This document shows, piece after piece, positions 1-4,170 of a stretch of 6,186 nt of DNA (within the stretch, counting starts at the first letter, position 1; every line of letters starts with the position of its first letter). The translations under genes were made by a program, and so were the position numbers. This DNA is from Pseudoflavonifractor sp047637855 (GTDB lineage: Bacteria > Bacillota > Clostridia > Oscillospirales > Oscillospiraceae). The notes under the pieces are model-generated. The model worked only from the letters and a program-made list of their open reading frames with translations. It ran no database searches and was not told the DNA's origin. The DNA is taken from NCBI GenBank assembly GCA_047637855.1, contig JBLJBF010000176.1, positions 1 to 6,186 of the forward strand, written 5' to 3'.

Positions 1-55
1 AACCTTGTCTCTTTTTATCCCTTTTTCTATTTGCGCAACTTATTCTACCTTACCT

Positions 56-82
56 AAAAATACCGCAGTGAAATCACTGCGG
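56..82 (-). terminator. Intrinsic terminator of the tRNA operon
   Basis: Read on the minus strand, an 8-bp perfect stem (CCGCAGTG at 63-70 against CACTGCGG at 75-82, 4-nt loop) is followed by TATTTTTA. This is the classic rho-independent layout and it lies downstream of tRNA-Lys, the last tRNA of the cluster. The AT-rich bases 1-55 to its left show no gene or other structure that I can support. Confidence 0.8.
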
Positions 83-107
83 CATAGAAAATGTATATTG
101 TGTTTGA

Positions 108-156
108 ATAAGTTGACACCCAGTATTATCAATGATAATACTGGGTGTCAACTTAT
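108..156. repeat. Perfect 23-bp palindrome with 3-nt centre
   Basis: Arms 108-130 and 134-156 are perfect reverse complements around the central AAT at 131-133. The right arm ends 2 nt from the encoded CCA end of tRNA-Lys, so the palindrome sits between the tRNA and its terminator. Transcribed, it would form a very stable hairpin, but no T-run follows it in either direction, so it is not itself a standard terminator. Each arm contains TTGACA followed 17 bp later by TAATAC, so mirror-image promoter-like hexamers occur on the two strands. It could be a small mobile palindromic repeat, an operator, or an RNA 3'-end stabiliser; the sequence alone does not decide. Confidence 0.9.
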
Positions 157-158
157 CT

Positions 159-234
159 TGGTGACCCAGCGGGGACTCGAACCCCGGACCTTCGCCTTAA
201 AAGGGCGTTGCTCTACCAACTGAGCTACTAGGTC
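159..234 (-). tRNA. tRNA-Lys (anticodon TTT)
   Basis: The minus strand folds into a full cloverleaf. The acceptor GACCTAG pairs with CTGGGTC with one G-T wobble. The D-arm contains AGTTGGTA, the anticodon loop is CTTTTAA with anticodon TTT, and the T-arm is CGGGG TTCGAGT CCCCG. The discriminator is A and CCA is encoded at 159-161. The outermost pair of the anticodon stem is an A-A mismatch. It is the last tRNA of the five-gene cluster, 40 nt downstream of tRNA-Gln. Confidence 0.97.
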
Positions 235-274
235 ATATTGCAAAAATCGTCCGCGGCTTACGTGCAAAAAAAAT

Positions 275-349
275 TGGCTGGGATGGCTGGACTCGAACCA
301 GCGAGTGCGGGAGTCAAAGTCCCGTGCCTTACCACTTGGCTACACCCCA
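275..349 (-). tRNA. tRNA-Gln (anticodon TTG)
   Basis: The minus-strand cloverleaf has acceptor TGGGGTG/CATCCCA, anticodon stem CGGGA/TCCCG with loop CTTTGAC (anticodon TTG), and T-arm GCTGG TTCGAGT CCAGC. The discriminator is G and CCA is encoded at 275-277. The CCA is followed on the minus strand by A and eight Ts, but no separate hairpin precedes them, so I do not call a terminator there and take tRNA-Lys to be co-transcribed. Confidence 0.97.
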
Positions 350-357
350 TGATCGCA

Positions 358-396
358 TCGCTCAAAGCGAAGGGCCGGAGCGGACGCCCCGGCCCT
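358..396 (-). other. Two stem-loops in the His-Gln tRNA spacer
   Basis: The 63-nt spacer between tRNA-His and tRNA-Gln (350-412) holds two adjacent perfect stems. One is AGGGCCGG (371-378) with CCGGCCCT (389-396), 10-nt loop. The other is TCGCT (358-362) with AGCGA (366-370), 3-nt loop. No T-run follows in the transcribed (minus) direction. They are therefore more likely structures of the polycistronic tRNA precursor, for example affecting processing, than terminators. Confidence 0.6.
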
Positions 397-412
397 CTGC
401 CTTAAAGTTGTA

Positions 413-489
413 TGGGGTGGATGACGGGACTCGAACCCGCGACACCTGGAACCACAATCCAGTGCTCTACCGACTGAACTACATCCACC
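413..489 (-). tRNA. tRNA-His (anticodon GTG)
   Basis: The minus-strand cloverleaf has acceptor GTGGATG/CATCCAC, anticodon stem CTGGA/TCCAG with loop TTGTGGT (anticodon GTG), and T-arm GCGGG TTCGAGT CCCGT. CCA is encoded at 413-415. Position 489 supplies the extra G-1 typical of tRNA-His, opposite discriminator C73, so the histidine identity element is encoded in the DNA as in most bacteria. Confidence 0.97.
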
Positions 490-510
490 ATATTGGGGAG
501 GGCAAAATTT

Positions 511-587
511 TGGTACGCCAAGAGGGACTCGAACCCCCGGCCTACTGCTTAGAAGGCAGTTGCTCTATCCACCTGAGCTATTGGCGC
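511..587 (-). tRNA. tRNA-Arg (anticodon TCT)
   Basis: The minus-strand cloverleaf has acceptor GCGCCAA/TTGGCGT, anticodon stem ACTGC/GCAGT with loop CTTCTAA (anticodon TCT, reading AGA/AGG), and T-arm GGGGG TTCGAGT CCCTC. The discriminator is A and CCA is encoded at 511-513. It is separated from tRNA-His by only 21 nt and from tRNA-Gly by a structured spacer. Confidence 0.97.
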
Positions 588-609
588 GTATTGGCCACTG
601 CCCAACGGC

Positions 610-660
610 TCTCCGCTGGCGGAGACGTGTCCCCGGGTGGACTCGCTCCCACCCGGAGAC
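610..660 (-). other. Two strong hairpins in the Gly-Arg tRNA spacer
   Basis: The 93-nt spacer 588-680 has no ORF of note but two GC-rich hairpins. The first is 629-640 against 649-660: 12 positions with 11 Watson-Crick pairs. The twelfth is C-A when read on the plus strand but a U-G wobble in minus-strand RNA, the strand transcribed here. The second is TCTCCGC (610-616) against GCGGAGA (619-625). No T-run follows. The first loop and stem vaguely resemble a degenerate tRNA T-arm, but no other cloverleaf arm is recognisable. Confidence 0.6.
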
Positions 661-680
661 CGCAACACGCCGCCGCATTC

Positions 681-754
<74 letters not shown>

Positions 755-788
755 ACAGCGCAACAATGCGGAGATTGTCAGCCTTAGA

Positions 789-818
789 ATGATAGCACAC
801 GGAGTGGATTCTTGTCAA
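789..818 (-). promoter_or_regulatory. Promoter of the five-tRNA operon
   Basis: On the minus strand a perfect -35 TTGACA (813-818) is followed after 18 bp by -10 TATCAT (789-794), preceded by TG one base upstream (extended -10). It lies just ahead of tRNA-Gly and inside the 108-bp gap to pyrB. No convincing terminator separates pyrB from this promoter, so some read-through from pyrB into the tRNAs is possible. Confidence 0.85.
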
Positions 819-862
819 TACTTATTTCCCTCCAGGGGGCTGAAATCTCGGTATTGCGCGCG

Positions 863-1921
863 CTACGCAAGTTCGGCGTCGCAGAAGGCGCAGCAGTCTA
901 TTCCGCCGTTTTGCTTCACCAGAGGCGGGAGATACAGGTCGGTCTGGGTGATGCAGTTGGGGTTGCGGCAGACCGGCCTTGTGCCGATCTCCACCACGCC
1001 GGGGTCTATGCGGGACTGGTTGGCCAGGTCGGTCAGCAGCGCCATCCGAGCAAACATCCCGTACCGCGCCTGCTCGAAGTAGACGGCCCGGGGGTCGTCG
1101 TCCACATCGATGGCGATCTCATCCACCCGGGGGAGGGGGTGCATCACCAGCAGGTCCTGCCGCGCCCGCTCCAGCTTGCGCTTTGTGAGGACGTATATGC
1201 CCCTGCACCGCTCGTACTCCAGCGGGTCGGCAAAGCGCTCCTTCTGGATGCGGGTCATGTAGAGCACATCGAGCTGGGGCATGACAGCCTCCAGTCCCGT
1301 GACCTCCACAAACCACATTTGATTTTCCCGCATGAAGGAGCGCATATACTCGGGCACCGCCAGCTCGCGGGGGGCGATAAGGTAAAATTTGATCCCCTGG
1401 AACTTGGCCATGGCCTTGATGAGCGAGTGGACGGTACGGCCGTTCTTCAGATCGCCGCACAGGCCCACCGAGAGCCCGTCCACCCCGCCCCGGAGGCGGG
1501 TGATGGTGGTGAGGTCGGCCATAGTCTGGGTGGGATGCATATGGCCGCCGTCGCCGGCGTTGATGATGGGGACGTCGGAGTAGAGGGAGGCCGCCTTGGC
1601 CGCGCCCTCTCTGGGGTTGCGCATGACCACCACGTCGGCGTAGCCCGAGACCATCTTGATGGTGTCCTTCAGCGTCTCGCCCTTGGCCACCGAGGAGCTC
1701 TTGGGGTCGGCAAAGCCGAAGACGCTCCCGCCCACCCGGAGCATGGCGGTCTGAAAGGAGAAATTGGTACGGGTGGACGGCTCGTAAAAGAGGCTGGCCA
1801 TCACCCGCCCGCGGCAGGCATCCATAAAATGGGCGGGGTGGTCAATGATAGCACTGCACCGGTCGTACAGCTCATCCCACTCCGCCCGAGGAAGATCACC
1901 AAAATCGACTAAATGCCGCAT
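863..1921 (-). CDS. pyrB: Aspartate carbamoyltransferase, catalytic chain with C-terminal zinc tail
   Basis: This enzyme joins carbamoyl phosphate and L-aspartate to carbamoyl aspartate, the committed step of pyrimidine synthesis in the cytoplasm. The 352-residue product starts MRHLVDFGDL, the usual PyrB beginning. The frame stays open for 54 more codons upstream, but these do not resemble the family, so I place the start at 1921; the ribosome site there is only G-rich. Visible motifs are EPSTRT (47-52, carbamoyl phosphate), VAKGET (78-83), HPTQ (129-132) and HPLPRVDEI (261-269). The catalytic domain ends near residue 307. A roughly 45-residue tail follows with C318-x4-C323 and C344-x2-C347, matching the zinc domain of the PyrI regulatory chain, but the nucleotide-binding PyrI domain is absent. 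No other pyr gene is adjacent. The enzyme identity is secure; the role of the tail is inferred. Confidence 0.95.
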   Translation of the reverse strand: MRHLVDFGDLPRAEWDELYDRCSAIIDHPAHFMDACRGRVMASLFYEPSTRTNFSFQTAMLRVGGSVFGFADPKSSSVAKGETLKDTIKMVSGYADVVVMRNPREGAAKAASLYSDVPIINAGDGGHMHPTQTMADLTTITRLRGGVDGLSVGLCGDLKNGRTVHSLIKAMAKFQGIKFYLIAPRELAVPEYMRSFMRENQMWFVEVTGLEAVMPQLDVLYMTRIQKERFADPLEYERCRGIYVLTKRKLERARQDLLVMHPLPRVDEIAIDVDDDPRAVYFEQARYGMFARMALLTDLANQSRIDPGVVEIGTRPVCRNPNCITQTDLYLPPLVKQNGGIDCCAFCDAELA

Positions 1922-1980
1922 CCCCAAATTCCCCCATCTCTGATCCCATAATGGGTCTGTCCCCTTATTTTTTTCGAAAT

Positions 1981-2009
1981 ATCTTACCACAATACGCGCC
2001 GCTCGGCAA
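1981..2009 (-). promoter_or_regulatory. Candidate pyrB promoter
   Basis: On the minus strand, TTGCCG (2004-2009) and TAAGAT (1981-1986) are separated by exactly 17 bp. They lie about 60 nt upstream of the pyrB start, giving a leader of roughly 50 nt. The leader contains a short CCCA/TGGG inverted repeat, but I see no PyrR-type attenuator and no terminator in it. The -35 matches consensus at four of six positions. Confidence 0.5.
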
Positions 2010-2104
2010 TAGGCCCTTTGACATTTTTCCACCTTTCTCTCTTTTTCATGTACATCAACCAAATTGCCCCGGCTTTTTTCCAAAAGTTTCGCCGCATGAT
2101 TTTA

Positions 2105-2145
2105 AGAACGCCGCCCATCCTAACGAAAAGGAGGTGCGGCGTTTT
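2105..2145 (+). promoter_or_regulatory. Hairpin enclosing the ribosome site of the CmpB-like gene
   Basis: An 8-bp perfect inverted repeat, AACGCCGC (2107-2114) with GCGGCGTT (2136-2143), flanks the Shine-Dalgarno AGGAGG (2129-2134). Inside it, TCCT (2118-2121) can pair with AGGA (2129-2132) and C2116 with G2134, so most of the ribosome site is base-paired in the folded state. The start codon TTG begins at the base of the stem. The outer stem can extend weakly to 2105/2145. The layout suggests translation controlled by melting or refolding of the leader. A terminator reading is less likely because only four Ts follow. Confidence 0.55.
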
Positions 2146-2695
2146 GGCGGACTATTTCTGGTTTTTTATGGTCTACAGCTTTGTAGGGTTCGTGCTGGAG
2201 GTTCTCTTCGCCAGGGCCACCCGCAACCCGAAGAAGGACAGGAAGTGCCTTTACTTCCTGCCCCTCTGCCCTGTGTACGGTTTTGGCGCTCTTCTGATCT
2301 TGCTCCTGCCGTCGGCGGTGCAGGCAGCGCCCCTACTCCTCTTTCTCTGCGGTGGGCTGGCCGCCACGGCGGCCGAGTTACTGACAGGTCTTTTTTACGA
2401 GCGCGTAGCGAAGGTCCGCTTCTGGGACTACCGCCACCTGCCCCTCAATATCGGCGGGCAGGTCTGCCTGCTCTTCACCGCCCTTTGGGGCCTGCTGGCG
2501 GTAGGACTGGTGTACGGGGTGCAGCCCCTGGCGGCCCGGCTGGTCGCTCTGGTCCCCTACTGGCTCACCCTCCCGGCCGCCCTCTTCCTGGCCCTCGACC
2601 TGTTCTTCACTCTCTACGTCCTCCGGCGGGAGAAAGATACCCGCGCTTTGCTTTGGTACCGCCGGCTTCCCCGCCGGGAGGTCCGGCCTCTGTGA
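2144..2695 (+). CDS. CmpB-family membrane protein (putative ABC-transporter type IV permease)
   Basis: This 183-residue integral membrane protein has about five hydrophobic segments (near residues 5-24, 44-60, 62-82, 105-127 and 134-160). Recognisable family signatures occur in order: LCPVYGFG (41-48), E78 followed by TG, FWDYR (93-97), NIGGQVCL (102-109) and WG (115-116). These match the family known as ABC_trans_CmpB, common in Clostridia, whose transported substrate and partners are not established. I choose the TTG at 2144 as start because AGGAGG lies 9 nt upstream and the hydrophobic N-terminus follows at once; upstream in-frame ATGs (for example 2018) have no ribosome site. It is divergent from pyrB. 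Its stop is 6 bp from the stop of the convergent small gene, with no clear terminator between. Confidence 0.85.
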   Translation: MADYFWFFMVYSFVGFVLEVLFARATRNPKKDRKCLYFLPLCPVYGFGALLILLLPSAVQAAPLLLFLCGGLAATAAELLTGLFYERVAKVRFWDYRHLPLNIGGQVCLLFTALWGLLAVGLVYGVQPLAARLVALVPYWLTLPAALFLALDLFFTLYVLRREKDTRALLWYRRLPRREVRPL

Positions 2696-2701
2696 CCGGC
2701 C

Positions 2702-2914
2702 CTACAGCTGCCGCAGCTCCTTCAGCGTGTCCTCTATGACCGCCTTCGGTAAGTACGCCCCGGCAAAGCTTATCAGCTGCTCCAGCGTCACAGTGCGGGA
2801 CGCGCCCAGGAGCGGATGCTTCATCACCATGGGGAATTTGCGCTGGAATACGGCCTTCGCGGCCGGGTCATCCAGCAGCTCCCCCACGGTGATTTTGTTG
2901 TTCTTCAGGTCCAA
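2702..2914 (-). CDS. Small hypothetical protein (70 aa)
   Basis: I do not recognise this gene with confidence. The frame extends to an ATG at 2935, but that codon has no ribosome site, whereas AGGAGG at 2923-2928 lies 8 nt before TTG at 2914, so I take the TTG. The product is soluble, with no signal or membrane segment. It contains VGELLDDPAAKAVF, then a KHPLLGASRTVTLEQL stretch, and ends in a probable helix (EDTLKELRQL). The pattern of a residue-DP-A-K-A-V helix, a proline-hydrophobic turn and a TLEQL helix recalls small helical domains at the C-termini of some clostridial glycosidases; this is a weak resemblance from memory. It stands alone, convergent with the CmpB-like gene and divergent from the carbonic-anhydrase-like gene. 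Confidence 0.7.
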   Translation of the reverse strand: MDLKNNKITVGELLDDPAAKAVFQRKFPMVMKHPLLGASRTVTLEQLISFAGAYLPKAVIEDTLKELRQL

Positions 2915-2994
2915 TCGGCTCACCTCCTCTTCCATTCTATGCGCGCTGCGCCCGGGCCTTGCCCCTCACCTGCCCACCGTTTCCGACAATCAGC

Positions 2995-3023
2995 TTGCGC
3001 TTTTCCCGCCCGGACGCTATAAT
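2995..3023 (+). promoter_or_regulatory. Promoter of the gamma-carbonic-anhydrase-like gene
   Basis: A perfect -10 TATAAT (3018-3023) stands 17 bp after a partial -35 TTGCGC (2995-3000). The predicted start lies near 3030, giving a leader of about 40 nt before the ATG at 3072. The 157-bp gap 2915-3071 also has to hold the promoter of the divergent small gene; TATACT-like bases on the minus strand here are not convincing enough to call. Confidence 0.65.
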
Positions 3024-3071
3024 TTCAGTATACGCATTTTTTAACTTCTATAACCGACAGGATGTGATCGC

Positions 3072-3584
3072 ATGATAAAGACATACGAAGGGACCCGTCC
3101 CATCTTCGGCAAAGACGTCCGCGCAGCCGAGCGCGCCGACCTGGTGGGAAAGGTAACACTGGGGGACCGCGTCAGCATCTGGTATGGCGCGGTGCTGCGG
3201 GGAGACGAGTCCTCCATCTCGGTCGGTCCGGACAGCAATCTCCAGGACAACGTGGTGGTGCATGTCTCCCGCCGGTTCCCTGTGTCTGTCGGCACGGGGG
3301 TGACGGTGGGGCATGGCGCGATCCTTCACGGCTGTACGGTGGGGGACGGGGCGCTGATCGGCATGGGGGCCATTCTCCTGGACGGCTGCGTCATCGGCGC
3401 GGGGGCCATGGTGGCGGCCGGCTCGCTGGTGCCCCCGGGTGCCGTCGTGCCGCCCCGCACCTTGGTCATGGGCTCCCCCGCCAAGGCGGTGCGCCCCCTG
3501 CGGGAGGAGGAGCTCCAGGCCAACAGGCTGAGCGCGGAGGAGTATGTGCGTCTCTCCGTCCAGCAGCTGCCTGCCGTGGAATGA
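3072..3584 (+). CDS. Gamma-carbonic-anhydrase family hexapeptide-repeat protein
   Basis: This 170-residue left-handed beta-helix protein is related to YrdA/PaaY and archaeal Cam. Imperfect hexapeptide repeats run from about residue 25 to 125 and a C-terminal helix follows. Compared with Cam, all three zinc-ligand histidines are present with correct spacing: H64, H81 and H86, the last two in VGHGAILHG. Active-site neighbours R43, D45, E46 and Q58-D59 are also visible. The acidic loop that carries the Cam proton-shuttle glutamate is absent, as in the CamH subclass, so metal binding is likely but real carbonic anhydrase activity is uncertain. AGGA at 3059-3062 lies 9 nt before the ATG. It has its own promoter, and a stem-loop starts at its stop codon. 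The functional partner is unknown. Confidence 0.92.
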   Translation: MIKTYEGTRPIFGKDVRAAERADLVGKVTLGDRVSIWYGAVLRGDESSISVGPDSNLQDNVVVHVSRRFPVSVGTGVTVGHGAILHGCTVGDGALIGMGAILLDGCVIGAGAMVAAGSLVPPGAVVPPRTLVMGSPAKAVRPLREEELQANRLSAEEYVRLSVQQLPAVE

Positions 3585-3601
3585 CCCCCGCGGGAGGGTC
3601 A
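3582..3601 (+). terminator. Stem-loop at the 3' end of the carbonic-anhydrase-like gene
   Basis: TGACCC (3582-3587, including the stop codon) pairs with GGGTCA (3596-3601), and the loop contains further CCC/GGG pairing. No T-run follows directly, so termination would be weak; read-through into the DUF1540 gene is plausible, and no convincing promoter is seen between 3602 and 3660. Confidence 0.35.
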
Positions 3602-3681
3602 ACCCGCGCATATTTTCACCTCTTAAGCAAATACTATGAGAGGCCAGGATTGACCACTCACTTCTTAAGGAGGTTTCCCGT

Positions 3682-3864
3682 ATGAACACCAATTCCAGCA
3701 TTAAATGCTCCGTCGCCAACTGCGCTCATCACGCCGGCGCCGAGAATGCCTGCACACTGAACCAGATCAAGGTGGGCTGCACCAAGCCCGAAGCCGTCAG
3801 CTGCGAGGCCACCGAGTGCGCCTCCTTCCAGCTGGGCAGCCACGGCACTTACACCAAGCACTGA
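3682..3864 (+). CDS. DUF1540 cysteine-rich mini-protein
   Basis: This 60-residue protein has six cysteines (C9, C14, C24, C33, C41, C46) in the arrangement of the DUF1540 family: IKCSVANC near the start, a central C-T-L-N-Q-I-K-V block, and TECASF near the end. The family is widespread in Firmicutes, particularly Clostridia, often as a short single-domain protein. The cysteines suggest metal binding, but its function is not established. Translation signals are strong: AAGGAGG at 3667-3673, 8 nt before the ATG. The stop is immediately followed by the hairpin and terminator of repeat unit A, so its 3' untranslated region is the repeat array. No clear promoter is seen upstream, so it may be read with the preceding gene or use a non-housekeeping sigma factor. 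Confidence 0.92.
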   Translation: MNTNSSIKCSVANCAHHAGAENACTLNQIKVGCTKPEAVSCEATECASFQLGSHGTYTKH

Positions 3865-3868
3865 GCAG

Positions 3869-3965
3869 GTGAAAGGGAACCGTCAGGGTTCCCTTTCACA
3901 CTACCCCTCCCTCCGAGACGTTCGGCTGGGCTTTTTTTGATAGGGAGAGACACCCTGGGCGTCTC
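3869..3965 (+). repeat. 97-bp direct repeat, copy A
   Basis: This unit matches 4047-4143 with about seven substitutions and no gaps. It contains a 13-bp perfect hairpin (GTGAAAGGGAACC at 3869-3881, mate at 3887-3899, loop GTCAG), a terminator-like stem with seven Ts, and an AGGGAGAGAC/GTCTC hairpin that has one A-C mismatch in this copy. It begins 4 nt after the DUF1540 stop. Its 3' stem is cut short compared with copy B, which continues into TCCC and a T-run. Confidence 0.95.
3909..3938 (+). terminator. Probable terminator in repeat copy A
   Basis: CCC-T-CCGA (3909-3916) pairs with TCGG-CT-GGG (3922-3930) around a 5-nt loop and a small internal loop, then one C and seven Ts (3932-3938). It would end the DUF1540 transcript on the plus strand. 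The equivalent element in copy B is at 4087-4116. Confidence 0.6.
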
Positions 3966-4034
3966 AGCCTGTCGAAAAAGTCTTTTCGCCAGGCTGTAGC
4001 ATATTTCATCCCTTTAAAAGAGGGATGAAATATG
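3965..4034. repeat. Two hairpins in the spacer between the direct repeats
   Basis: The 81-bp segment between the repeat copies (3966-4046) contains two inverted repeats. The first pairs CAGCCTG-x-CGAAAA (3965-3978) with TTTTCG-x-CAGGCTG (3983-3996), with one mismatch and a 4-nt loop. The second has 14-bp perfect arms at 4000-4013 and 4021-4034 with a 7-nt AT-rich loop. Neither is followed by a run of five or more Ts. They resemble short palindromic intergenic repeats that occur in many copies in gut Clostridia, but copy number cannot be seen from one window. Confidence 0.8.
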
Positions 4035-4046
4035 GTTTTCCTGCAC

Positions 4047-4143
4047 GTGAAAGGGAACCCTGACGGTTCCCTTTCACACTATTCCTCCCTCCGAGACCTT
4101 CGGCTGGGCTTTTTTTGATAGGGAGAGACGCCCTGGGCGTCTC
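4047..4143 (+). repeat. 97-bp direct repeat, copy B
   Basis: This second copy lies 178 bp from the first and has the same order of elements: a 13-bp hairpin at 4047-4077, a terminator-like stem with seven Ts at 4087-4116, and the AGGGAGAGAC stem. The hairpin loop is CTGAC, the reverse complement of GTCAG in copy A, while everything outside the hairpin keeps the same orientation. The final stem has a G-C pair where copy A has an A-C mismatch. With copy A, the spacer and the terminator it accounts for nearly all of the gene-free stretch 3865-4170. Confidence 0.95.
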
Positions 4144-4154
4144 TCCCTTTTTAT
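4121..4154 (+). terminator. Strong intrinsic terminator at the end of the repeat array
   Basis: A 12-bp perfect stem, GGGAGAGACGCC (4121-4132) with its mate at 4136-4147 and loop CTG, is followed by TTTTTAT (4148-4154). The T-run is on the plus side only, so it stops transcription coming from the DUF1540 side before it runs antisense into rnfA (stop at 4171). On the minus strand the stem is followed by A residues, so the rnf transcript has no standard terminator here, though it would meet all the hairpins. Confidence 0.85.
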
Positions 4155-4170
4155 CGGAGAACGTCCGGCG

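Noticed and set aside
812..1912. A 366-codon plus-strand open frame antisense to pyrB
   Set aside because: It is the GC-rich shadow of a well-conserved enzyme. The translation has no recognisable domain, and the frame begins across the tRNA promoter.
2018..2052. Perfect TTGACA at 2018-2023 as -35 of a promoter for the CmpB-like gene
   Set aside because: No acceptable -10 hexamer lies 16-18 bp downstream, where the sequence is a pyrimidine run. The true promoter of this gene is not identified.
1922..2083. A 54-codon N-terminal extension of pyrB in the same frame
   Set aside because: The extension does not resemble PyrB proteins and covers the likely promoter. Homologues begin at the MRHL motif encoded from 1921.
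3869..4143. The repeat array as a CRISPR or phage attachment site
   Set aside because: There are only two copies, 178 bp apart, with palindromes and terminators inside the repeat. No cas or integrase gene and no flanking tRNA are present.
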